From Bacteroidales bacterium (GTDB lineage: Bacteria > Bacteroidota > Bacteroidia > Bacteroidales > JAAUTT01), in the NCBI GenBank assembly GCA_012031335.1, contig JAAUTT010000410.1:1-5232 (forward strand): 5,232 nucleotides of DNA, read 5' to 3'. Both the position numbers and the translations under genes were made by a program. Below are positions 1 through 5,232 of the stretch, in pieces. The first letter of the stretch is position 1. Every line of letters begins with the position of its first letter. The notes beneath the pieces were generated by a model, which saw only the letters and a list, made by a program, of their open reading frames with translations, was not told where the DNA came from and made no database searches.

Positions 1-1
1 A

Positions 2-113
2 GAAGCCTTTATTAAAGGATATGATAAATGGCAGTGGATTATTGGAACAGCTTTCTATTGCATGATATTGAACTTGAGCTGAACAATCTGGTCAAAACAA
101 GTACTCATTATTA
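2..113 (+). CDS. C-terminal tail of a periplasmic Cache sensor domain; 5'-partial, two frameshifts; first piece of the hybrid kinase ending at 2058
   Basis: This is the end of a ligand-binding Cache domain that belongs to the kinase continuing downstream. The first frame (2-58) reads GYDKWQWIIGTAFY, the typical W-x-W-[IV]-I-G-T-x-x-Y ending of sCache/dCache_2 domains. The family usually continues with an L-x-D-I-E helix. That helix (LHDIELELNNLVK) is present, but one frame over at about 58-96, as if one T were missing from the TT at 58-59. A second missing A in the AAAA run at 94-97 then moves the frame into that of the next piece (KNKYSLLMF...). With both bases restored, the Cache tail runs straight into the transmembrane helix. 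The start codon lies left of the window. The family call is inferred from motif memory, not a search, and the fragment is only about 37 residues long. Confidence 0.62.
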
Positions 114-1196
114 ATGTTTTCATTAATCTTTTGCATAATTGGCATTTTATCCTTTGTCATATTCCGTAATTACAACAATTTAAAGAAAATAATTTTTACT
201 GATATTGAATTAAAGAAAAGTGAGGCACGATTCCGCGGGTTTATTGAAAATACCGATAATGGTCTGTTGATTTTTGAAAATAATATTCCCGTTTTTTCCA
301 ACAATAAGTTTAACGAGATATTCCAGGTTAACCAGGATAGCCTCCCAAATTTCCGTTTAGCCGATTACATTCCTGCCTGGGAACAGGAAAGAGTTAAACT
401 GATGATGAGTAAAAGCTTTCAGGAGGCAAAAACAAGATTCACAACCTGGCTTTCCAATGAAAAATTTGTAAATCTGAATTTTATCAACGATACCGAAACG
501 GCAGGGTATTACCAATATTTGGTGGTTCAGGATAATACAGAGCAAAAGCAGATACTTACCACAATCGATATTTTGTCCGAAAATATAGCAAAGAGCAACG
601 ATTCGGTAGTTATTACCGATTTAAACGGAAATATCGAATATGTAAATCCCGGGTTCGAAAATTTAACCGGCTACACTTTTGAAGAGGTAAAAGGCAAAAA
701 ACCGGCAATTCTTAAGTCGAATAAGATGGAACCAGTTATTTACAAGGATTTATGGAATACCATAACAGCCGGCGATATTTGGAAAGGAGAGCTGCTCAAC
801 CGTAAAAAGGATGGCACACTTTTCTGGGAATCGACCATTATATTTCCCATTAAAAACAGCCAAAACGAAATAATCAAATATTCTTCGGTTAAAACTGATA
901 TAACCTACAAAAAGAGAATTGAAGAGGAACTCATTTCTGCCCGCGATAAAGCTGAAGAAAACAATCGTCTGAAAACAGCTTTCCTGAATAACATCAGTCA
1001 TGAAGTACGCACCCCCCTTAATGGAATTTATGGATTTGTGCAGGTATTACAGGAACTGGATCTCTCTGCAAGCGCCCGGCGAAGTCTTCATATAATTAAA
1101 CAAAACTGCGAGGTTTTGCTTAAACTTTTTGACGACATCATCGATTTTTCAAGAATTGAAGCAAGGTCGGTAAGTTTACACAAAGAAGGATATTAA
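114..1196 (+). CDS. Hybrid sensor histidine kinase, middle piece: transmembrane helix, two PAS domains and HisKA
   Basis: This piece carries the membrane anchor, signal-input and dimerisation/phospho-acceptor parts of a two-component kinase. Residues 2-17 form a hydrophobic helix, the second membrane pass after the Cache domain. A divergent PAS domain covers about 36-145 and ends in the linker DNTEQKQ. A canonical PAS covers about 150-268, with ITDLNGNIEYVNPGFENLTG and a C-terminal PAC part (WKGELLNRKKDG, TDITYKKR). A coiled linker leads to HisKA at about 285-352, with NNISHEVRTPLNG; His296 (codon 999-1001) is the expected phosphorylation site. The ATG at 114 is probably not a real start: it falls inside the membrane helix, directly after the frame-shifted Cache tail. 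The frame ends at TAA 1194-1196, where a HisKA-to-ATPase linker should continue, and one surplus G at 1188-1189 explains this. The kinase family is certain; the signal is unknown. Confidence 0.9.
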   Translation: MFSLIFCIIGILSFVIFRNYNNLKKIIFTDIELKKSEARFRGFIENTDNGLLIFENNIPVFSNNKFNEIFQVNQDSLPNFRLADYIPAWEQERVKLMMSKSFQEAKTRFTTWLSNEKFVNLNFINDTETAGYYQYLVVQDNTEQKQILTTIDILSENIAKSNDSVVITDLNGNIEYVNPGFENLTGYTFEEVKGKKPAILKSNKMEPVIYKDLWNTITAGDIWKGELLNRKKDGTLFWESTIIFPIKNSQNEIIKYSSVKTDITYKKRIEEELISARDKAEENNRLKTAFLNNISHEVRTPLNGIYGFVQVLQELDLSASARRSLHIIKQNCEVLLKLFDDIIDFSRIEARSVSLHKEGY

Positions 1197-1218
1197 GATA
1201 GGCGAATTCCTTACCGAA

Positions 1219-2058
1219 GTGGTTGAAAAACACAATAACAAGGGTTTGGAAGGTAAAGCCAAAAAAGTGGAAATTATTCTTCAAAAAGAAGAAAATTTCG
1301 ATACGGTAACTTTACATACAGATAAACTGAGACTGAACCAGATTTTTGACAAATTAATTTCAAATGCGTTGAAATACACTCCCGAAGGTCATATTTTGGT
1401 GCATTATACAATTAATTATGAATTTATTACCTTTAGCATAACCGATACCGGAGTGGGCATCCCCGAACACGAAAGGGAGCTTATATTTGATGCTTTCTCG
1501 CACGGAGATAATCATTATTTCAGTCTGCATAAAGGTGTGGGCCTGGGACTCAATATTGCCAAACTTCTTGTCGAAATTATGGGTGGCACGCTTTCATTCG
1601 ACTCAGTAAAAGATAAGGGTTCAACTTTTTCATTTAGTTTTTCGAGTACTGAGTTAAATCATTATAAGCTGAACGGGAATGAAGTTGATACGAAGTCCGA
1701 AGTGCTTAATAAAACCATTCTGATAGCCGAAGACAATGATGAAATATTCAATTACTATTTTGCTATCCTTGGTTCTGAAAACTTTATCATCAGAGCTAAA
1801 ACAGGGCTTGAAGCTGTGAAAATAATCGAATCGGAGGAGCAAACACCCGATATTATATTAATGGATATCCTGATGCCAGAGTTGGATGGTATTTCTGCAA
1901 CCCGTTTAATTCAAAAATTAAAACCTTCCATTCCGGTAATTGCTCTAACAGCGGTAAATAGTGAATTTACGAAAATGGACAAAAACCTGTTCAGTTTATG
2001 GCTATCAAAACCGGTTCGGGTGCAGCAGTTAATTGAAAGCATTAAAAAGTTTTCGTAA
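1219..2058 (+). CDS. Hybrid sensor histidine kinase, C-terminal piece: HATPase_c and receiver domain
   Basis: This is the catalytic ATPase and the attached receiver of the same kinase. Numbered from the GTG at 1219, the HATPase_c domain shows the N-box LISNALKYTPEG (Asn49), the G1 box DTGVGIP (Asp76) and the G2 box KGVGLGLN (about 105-112). A linker at about 144-163 precedes the receiver (about 165-279), which has the acidic pair Glu171/Asp172, phospho-acceptor Asp216 in LMDILMP (codon 1864-1866), Thr244 and Lys264 in LSKPV. All residues for autophosphorylation and internal phosphotransfer are present. The frame is open upstream of 1219 to 1174. Removing one G at 1188-1189 joins it to the previous piece as HKEDIKIGEFLTEVVEK, so the GTG is an internal Val. 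The repaired gene is at least 685 residues. No DNA-binding domain follows, so the output probably goes through a separate Hpt protein or regulator. Confidence 0.9.
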   Translation: MVEKHNNKGLEGKAKKVEIILQKEENFDTVTLHTDKLRLNQIFDKLISNALKYTPEGHILVHYTINYEFITFSITDTGVGIPEHERELIFDAFSHGDNHYFSLHKGVGLGLNIAKLLVEIMGGTLSFDSVKDKGSTFSFSFSSTELNHYKLNGNEVDTKSEVLNKTILIAEDNDEIFNYYFAILGSENFIIRAKTGLEAVKIIESEEQTPDIILMDILMPELDGISATRLIQKLKPSIPVIALTAVNSEFTKMDKNLFSLWLSKPVRVQQLIESIKKFS

Positions 2059-2168
2059 ACATTATATTCCTGCATGTTATCTGGTGACTTTAGCCGCCTA
2101 GTGTTATCAAAATATAAGGATATTTTTTACATTAAACTTTCTCTTTCCCCTGACATTTACCTTAATTA

Positions 2169-2200
2169 TTTGCCCTTCTGAAATCATTTTTTGTATCTTG
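2169..2200 (+). promoter_or_regulatory. Candidate Bacteroidota-type promoter before the small ORF
   Basis: TTTG at 2169-2172 is followed after 21 bases by TATCTTG at 2194-2200. The Bacteroidota housekeeping sigma factor recognises roughly TTTG, 19-21 bases, TAnnTTTG, so this is a near match lacking one T in the -7 box. Transcription would start near 2208, about 17 bases before the ATG at 2225. The 166-base gap it sits in (2059-2224) holds no other gene, and I see no convincing terminator after the kinase stop at 2058. The match is by eye in AT-rich DNA, where chance matches are common. Confidence 0.4.
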
Positions 2201-2224
2201 CTATTGCAAAAACTGACTGATGCC

Positions 2225-2410
2225 ATGAAATATCCATATCATTCTTTTTTATACAAGGGAATGACTATAGAAGCCTGCCCGGCAAGTAACAGGTTAAATG
2301 TGGCCTTAGAAATAAATAAACATGAAATATCAATAATTCCGAATGATCAACAATCAGGAGAACAATTGATTGGGGCTACAACCTGTCGGTATGTCACGGT
2401 TTCCTTTTAA
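2225..2410 (+). CDS. Small protein of unknown function (61 residues)
   Basis: I do not recognise this protein. From the ATG at 2225 it encodes 61 residues beginning MKYPYHSFLYKGMTIEA. It has alternating hydrophobic and charged stretches (LNVALEINKHEISIIP) that suggest a small beta-rich domain, and it has no signal peptide, membrane helix or known motif. A TTG at 2198 in the same frame would add nine residues, but it overlaps the candidate -7 promoter box, so the ATG is preferred. No clear Shine-Dalgarno sequence is visible, which is common in Bacteroidota. It ends 18 bases before the next ATG, next to a ten-A run at 2409-2418, and could be co-transcribed with the lipoprotein gene. Given how often frames break in this window, the C-terminus (after about residue 50) may be shifted and the true protein longer. 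Confidence 0.5.
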   Translation: MKYPYHSFLYKGMTIEACPASNRLNVALEINKHEISIIPNDQQSGEQLIGATTCRYVTVSF

Positions 2411-2428
2411 AAAAAAAATTTTGTACAT

Positions 2429-2695
2429 ATGAAAAATGCTACATTTTTATCATTAGTAATTTTTGTCATAACAATTCTGAGTTGTAAATCCGGAAATACT
2501 GAGTTACCGGAATATTATTTCGAATCGGAATTTCCAAAACCGGGGTATAAACTGCAGAATGTTACCGGAGAAACCTTTGGCATTAAATCGTTTAACGATA
2601 CTACTTTTTATAACATCTCTTTTGACACACAAAAAAGGTGGAATTTAATTTCGTATCAAAAAAAACGGAGATACTGTTTTCTATGGAAAAATTAG
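2429..2695 (+). CDS. Predicted lipoprotein with T9SS sorting domain, N-terminal piece (frameshifted)
   Basis: This is the start of an exported lipoprotein of unknown function. Residues 1-18 are a classic type II signal peptide: Lys2, a hydrophobic core (FLSLVIFVITI) and a lipobox-like ILSC with Cys19 as the lipidated residue. The mature part starts CKSGNTELPEYYFESEF and looks extracytoplasmic, with a repeated aromatic/Thr beta-like pattern. The last part, from about residue 78 (KKRRYCFLWKN), is an out-of-frame artefact. The run of eight A at 2658-2665 contains one base too many. With seven A the frame reads ISYQKNGDTVFYGKISRFRNM and runs directly into the next piece, giving a 303-residue protein. 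The ATG at 2429 is the obvious start because it places the signal peptide. The lipoprotein call is strong; the function is not known. Confidence 0.8.
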   Translation: MKNATFLSLVIFVITILSCKSGNTELPEYYFESEFPKPGYKLQNVTGETFGIKSFNDTTFYNISFDTQKRWNLISYQKKRRYCFLWKN

Positions 2696-2708
2696 CCGCT
2701 TCCGGAAT

Positions 2709-3341
2709 ATGTATTTCCTAAGTAAGAAAATGACCGACACTTCCTGGCGCATCCAGGCTTTACGTATAAAAGGACCCCTGATTACCGGTTTTAACACCAT
2801 GAGCGATCAGATGTTTTTATTGCCATTTCTTTGTGAAGCGATTAACGAAGCGGGGTCTGCCGGTATTGACGATTGCAGTTTGCTAATGAAAAAAATTACA
2901 CCCGACAGCACCAGACCTTATAGATTGGTTCCCGACAAAAAAATTCTGAAGACGCTTTATTCAGAATTCTTCCGTTTCCATCCCGAAGGAGAACTTATGC
3001 TTAAAACTGATACATTGACAGAAATTATTCCTCAACAGAAAAGTGAAACCTTTATACCTGAAGAGCTGAACGAAGAAATTGAAACCACCATGGAAGAAAG
3101 TATTGTTTCCGTAAAACTTTACCCGAATCCTGTTAAGGCCGACTTAACCATTGAACCCGAGGATGATGGCCGTTATATCTGTAAGATTATTAATACTTCC
3201 GGAACAACGGTACTGAATAAAACCATCAATGGAAAACAAATATTAAATGTTTCGGAGCTGCAAAACGGACAATACTATTTAAGGATTAGCGATAACCAGT
3301 GGAATGTAAGTACCTATCAGTTTATAAAGGTTCCGAATTAA
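2709..3341 (+). CDS. T9SS C-terminal sorting domain protein, C-terminal piece of the lipoprotein at 2429
   Basis: This is the continuation of the preceding lipoprotein; the ATG at 2709 is Met94 of the repaired 303-residue protein and not a real start. Residues 1-100 of this piece form a domain I do not recognise (KGPLITGFNTMSDQMFLLPF and onward). An acidic, Glu/Thr-rich linker follows at about 103-132. The last 76 residues (about 135-210, from base 3111) match the Por/T9SS type A sorting domain: VKLYPNPVKADLTIE, then a beta strand and turn around INTSGTTVLNKTI, then LQNGQYYLRI and a final QFIKV strand. Proteins with this domain cross the outer membrane by T9SS and are then released or attached to the cell surface. 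The stop lies 4 bp from the stop of the convergent kinase gene. The sorting-domain call is strong by pattern. Confidence 0.85.
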   Translation: MYFLSKKMTDTSWRIQALRIKGPLITGFNTMSDQMFLLPFLCEAINEAGSAGIDDCSLLMKKITPDSTRPYRLVPDKKILKTLYSEFFRFHPEGELMLKTDTLTEIIPQQKSETFIPEELNEEIETTMEESIVSVKLYPNPVKADLTIEPEDDGRYICKIINTSGTTVLNKTINGKQILNVSELQNGQYYLRISDNQWNVSTYQFIKVPN

Positions 3342-3345
3342 GGTC

Positions 3346-4128
3346 TTAACCAGATACCTGTTTTCGTATTTTTTCGAGGAGTAAGGCCGGACGAATGGGT
3401 TTAGATATAAAATCGTTACATCCTGCCTGAAGGGCCTCTACCTCATCTTCTATCATGGCGTAAGCGGTTTGAGCAATAATGGTTACCGTGGAATCGGCCT
3501 CCCTTATTCTTTTTGCTATTTCCAGTCCGTTTATATCGGGTAAACGTAAATCAAGCAGGATAACATCAAATTTTAGGCTTTTAAATAACTCAATGGCTTT
3601 TTCACCGGTATTGGCAAGCTTCCAGGTAATTCCTCCATCGTCGAATATTTCTTCATAATAAACAACACTCGATGGATCGTCCTCAACCAGCAATACATTG
3701 AAACTTATATTGGTATTTTCACTTTCAGGTGCACTTTTCATATTGCCCTTATTTTCAAAAGGCAGGTGAAAAATAAAAGTTGCCCCCCTGCCTGTTTCGG
3801 ATTCAACACGGATATCGCCTCCCATTAGCTGCAACAACTTTTTCACAATGGATAATCCCAAGCCTGTTCCTCCGTAATTTTGGGAGATTTCTTCGCCAGC
3901 CTGACCAAAACGGTCGAATATACGTTGGTGTTTGCTTTTATCAATCCCAATACCGGTGTCCGATACTTTAAAAATAATCCGGTCGGCCAGAATCTCCTGT
4001 ACCCCAAAACTTACCGTGCCTTCGCCTGTAAACTTAATAGCATTGTCGAGGAGGTTAATCCAAATCTGATTAAGGCGGTTCTCATCGGCGTTCAGAAGTA
4101 TTTCCTTTTCGGGAGAAATTAAGTTAAG
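3346..4128 (-). CDS. Hybrid sensor histidine kinase, C-terminal piece: HATPase_c and receiver domain
   Basis: This is the catalytic end of the second kinase. Reading down from 4128, the frame gives LNLISPEKEILLNADENRLN, then the N-box QIWINLLDNAIKFTGEG (4068 to about 4018), the G1 box SDTGIGI (about 3963-3943) and the G2 box GGTGLGLS (3873-3850). A linker rich in Ser, Glu and Asn leads to the receiver, with acidic EDD (codons near 3684-3676), phospho-acceptor Asp in LLDLRLP (codon 3552-3550), Thr in AQTAYA and Lys in ISKPI. The only in-frame start codon is the TTG at 3861-3859, which is the Leu inside the G2 box and so cannot be a real start. The frame is open up to 4134 and joins the upstream piece once one C of the CCC (GGG at 4128-4130 on plus) is removed. 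There is no DNA-binding output domain. The stop faces the lipoprotein gene. Confidence 0.88.
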   Translation of the reverse strand, partial: LNLISPEKEILLNADENRLNQIWINLLDNAIKFTGEGTVSFGVQEILADRIIFKVSDTGIGIDKSKHQRIFDRFGQAGEEISQNYGGTGLGLSIVKKLLQLMGGDIRVESETGRGATFIFHLPFENKGNMKSAPESENTNISFNVLLVEDDPSSVVYYEEIFDDGGITWKLANTGEKAIELFKSLKFDVILLDLRLPDINGLEIAKRIREADSTVTIIAQTAYAMIEDEVEALQAGCNDFISKPIRPALLLEKIRKQVSG

Positions 4129-5232
4129 GGTTATTTAGTTTTACAATTTTCTTCAAGTTTTTAAGGTACAATAAATAGATGCCCGACAAGCTTTCGCCAA
4201 GGTTGAATGTTTTTTCAACAAGAGAGAGCTGATGGGTGTCCAGCCGCGAAAGATCAAGAATATCGTCGATTATCTGCATTAAACTCTCTGCACTGCGATG
4301 TATTATCTTCGAATAACTGTCCCGTTTTTCATCCGACAGTATCTTTTTCTCGGTTAGCAGACCTGTAAATCCCAGTATCCCATTAAGAGGTGTTCGGATC
4401 TCATGGCTCATATTTGCCAGAAATGCCGACTTCAAACGATCGCTCTCTTCAGCTTTTTCTTTTGCTCTTATAATCTCTCCGAAAAGCTCTTTCCGTTCGG
4501 TTATATCATATACAATGCAATAGAGATAGTCCTTTTTCTTCAATTCCATTAAATTGACCATCACAGCCACATCGCCGGATGCGGCCATCGGCCAGTTTGT
4601 GCCGGAACTTCGAAAACTACCTCTTCTGTTTCTTCGGGTAATCCGCATGTTCTCCTGGATTTTTTCGGCCGGCATCGTATTGATCTCGCTCATATTCATC
4701 TGTTTTAGCACTTCCAGCGGATATCCGTAATAATCGGCTGCCGCCTGGTTGGCATTGCTGATTTTTCCTGTATCGGGATCTAATAACAGGTGCACAGCTG
4801 CATGATTTTCGAAAAGCTTTCGGAATTGCTCCTCGCTTTCTTTCAGCTGCGATTCGGCTTCCTTTTGTTCGGTAACATCCATCACTGTCGATACCATAAT
4901 GTTCTGCTCCGAAAGTGGAATATTCACAATATTTACAATGGCCGAAGAACCATTTTTACGGGTTATCCGGATATCTTCCCAATGAAGGCTCCCAGGTTTT
5001 CCTGCTTTGGTATCTTCCATCATGGTATTAAAAATTTTCTCCCTGTATTCCTTATCCGGGAAACATTTTTTAAAGTGATCTTCCAGTAAAACCAGTTCAT
5101 CGGCATCCCATCCATATATTTCGCTGAATTTACTATTCATGTAAATGGACTTAAGTTCGCGGTATTGATACAACGACAAACCTATTGGGAGGGAATCGAG
5201 CACCGTTTGAATGAAATCGTTTTTCTCTTTTA
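4124..5232 (-). CDS. Hybrid sensor histidine kinase, N-terminal piece: two PAS domains and HisKA; 5'-partial
   Basis: This is the sensing and phospho-acceptor half of the second kinase. The frame is open to the window edge (KEKNDFIQTVLDSLPIG...), so the GTG at 5203 is internal and the true start lies beyond 5232. Numbered from 5203, PAS1 spans about 1-113 (SIYMNSKFSEIYGW; PAC part ends VMDVTEQKE). PAS2 spans about 124-239 (FENHAAVHLL; ends YDITERKE). HisKA spans about 257-325 with ANMSHEIRTPLNG, phospho-acceptor His267 (codon 4405-4403). Inside PAS2, residues 199-209 are translated out of frame. The conserved FRHKLADGRIRDV appears in the shifted frame between a missing A at 4606-4607 and a surplus C at 4575-4576 (plus-strand bases). 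The piece ends at TAA 4126-4124 because of one surplus base. The repaired gene has at least 627 residues in the window. No membrane segment is visible here. Confidence 0.9.
   Translation of the reverse strand, partial: KEKNDFIQTVLDSLPIGLSLYQYRELKSIYMNSKFSEIYGWDADELVLLEDHFKKCFPDKEYREKIFNTMMEDTKAGKPGSLHWEDIRITRKNGSSAIVNIVNIPLSEQNIMVSTVMDVTEQKEAESQLKESEEQFRKLFENHAAVHLLLDPDTGKISNANQAAADYYGYPLEVLKQMNMSEINTMPAEKIQENMRITRRNRRGSFRSSGTNWPMAASGDVAVMVNLMELKKKDYLYCIVYDITERKELFGEIIRAKEKAEESDRLKSAFLANMSHEIRTPLNGILGFTGLLTEKKILSDEKRDSYSKIIHRSAESLMQIIDDILDLSRLDTHQLSLVEKTFNLGESLSGIYLLYLKNLKKIVKLNNP

Noticed and set aside
1188..1221. Programmed ribosomal frameshift or natural split of kinase and ATPase-receiver into two proteins
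   Set aside because: There is no slippery heptamer and no start codon with a binding site at a domain boundary; GTG 1219 falls within the linker. The same type of break occurs in unrelated genes here, so error is the simpler cause.
2075..2108. Direct repeat TGTTATC at 2075-2081 and 2102-2108 after the first kinase, as an operator or attachment site
   Set aside because: Seven bases repeated once in AT-rich DNA is expected by chance, and there is no palindromic structure or nearby regulator or integrase.
2403..2423. TTTT, ten A, TTTTG tract as a promoter or terminator for the lipoprotein gene
   Set aside because: The self-complementary part is only A/T and would be weak. There is no TTTG element at the right distance upstream, and a -7 box here would put the transcript start on the ATG. 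It is mainly a site prone to length errors.
3335..3352. Short inverted repeat TTAAG-GT-CTTAA across the two convergent stop codons, as a possible shared terminator
   Set aside because: Five AT-rich pairs with a two-base loop cannot form a stable hairpin. It arises mostly from the two TAA stops, and no T run follows.
3780..4122. Plus-strand open frames of 63 and 80 codons opposite the kinase ATPase domain
   Set aside because: The minus strand here encodes the N, G1 and G2 boxes without interruption; the plus frames are by-products.
4790..5089. Plus-strand open frame of 99 codons opposite the second kinase
   Set aside because: It is antisense to well-conserved PAS coding sequence, has no recognisable domain, and its composition is that of a shadow frame.

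Overview
The window looks like a piece of a Bacteroidota chromosome or metagenomic contig. The reasons are a C-terminal type IX secretion (T9SS/Por) sorting domain, two multi-PAS hybrid histidine kinases, AT-rich intergenic DNA with little Shine-Dalgarno signal, and a promoter candidate of the TTTG / TAnnTTTG kind. Class Bacteroidia is plausible, but genus or family cannot be read from this.

Layout. (1) Positions 2-2058, plus strand: one membrane-anchored hybrid sensor kinase in pieces. It has the tail of a periplasmic Cache sensor domain, a transmembrane helix, PAS, PAS, HisKA, HATPase_c and a receiver; its N-terminus lies left of the window. (2) Positions 2059-2224: intergenic, with a candidate promoter. 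(3) Positions 2225-2410, plus: a 61-residue protein I do not recognise. (4) Positions 2429-3341, plus: a predicted lipoprotein of unknown function whose C-terminus is a T9SS sorting domain, split in two by an extra A in a poly-A run. (5) Positions 3346-5232, minus: a second hybrid kinase (PAS, PAS, HisKA, HATPase_c, receiver) in two pieces, converging on gene 4 with 4 bp between stop codons; its N-terminus lies right of the window.

The dominant feature is reading-frame damage. I count seven single-base frame disruptions, all explained by gain or loss of one base in a short homopolymer or a doubled base. Every one restores a recognisable conserved domain when corrected, and two of them cancel each other inside a PAS domain. 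This pattern fits uncorrected long-read sequencing or assembly error far better than pseudogene decay. The window is best read as four genes: two hybrid kinases, one lipoprotein and one small ORF.

Both kinases end in a receiver with no DNA-binding output domain, so each would pass phosphate on through a partner not in the window. Whether they act on the lipoprotein between them is unknown. I see no RNA gene, mobile element, CRISPR array or clearly new system.
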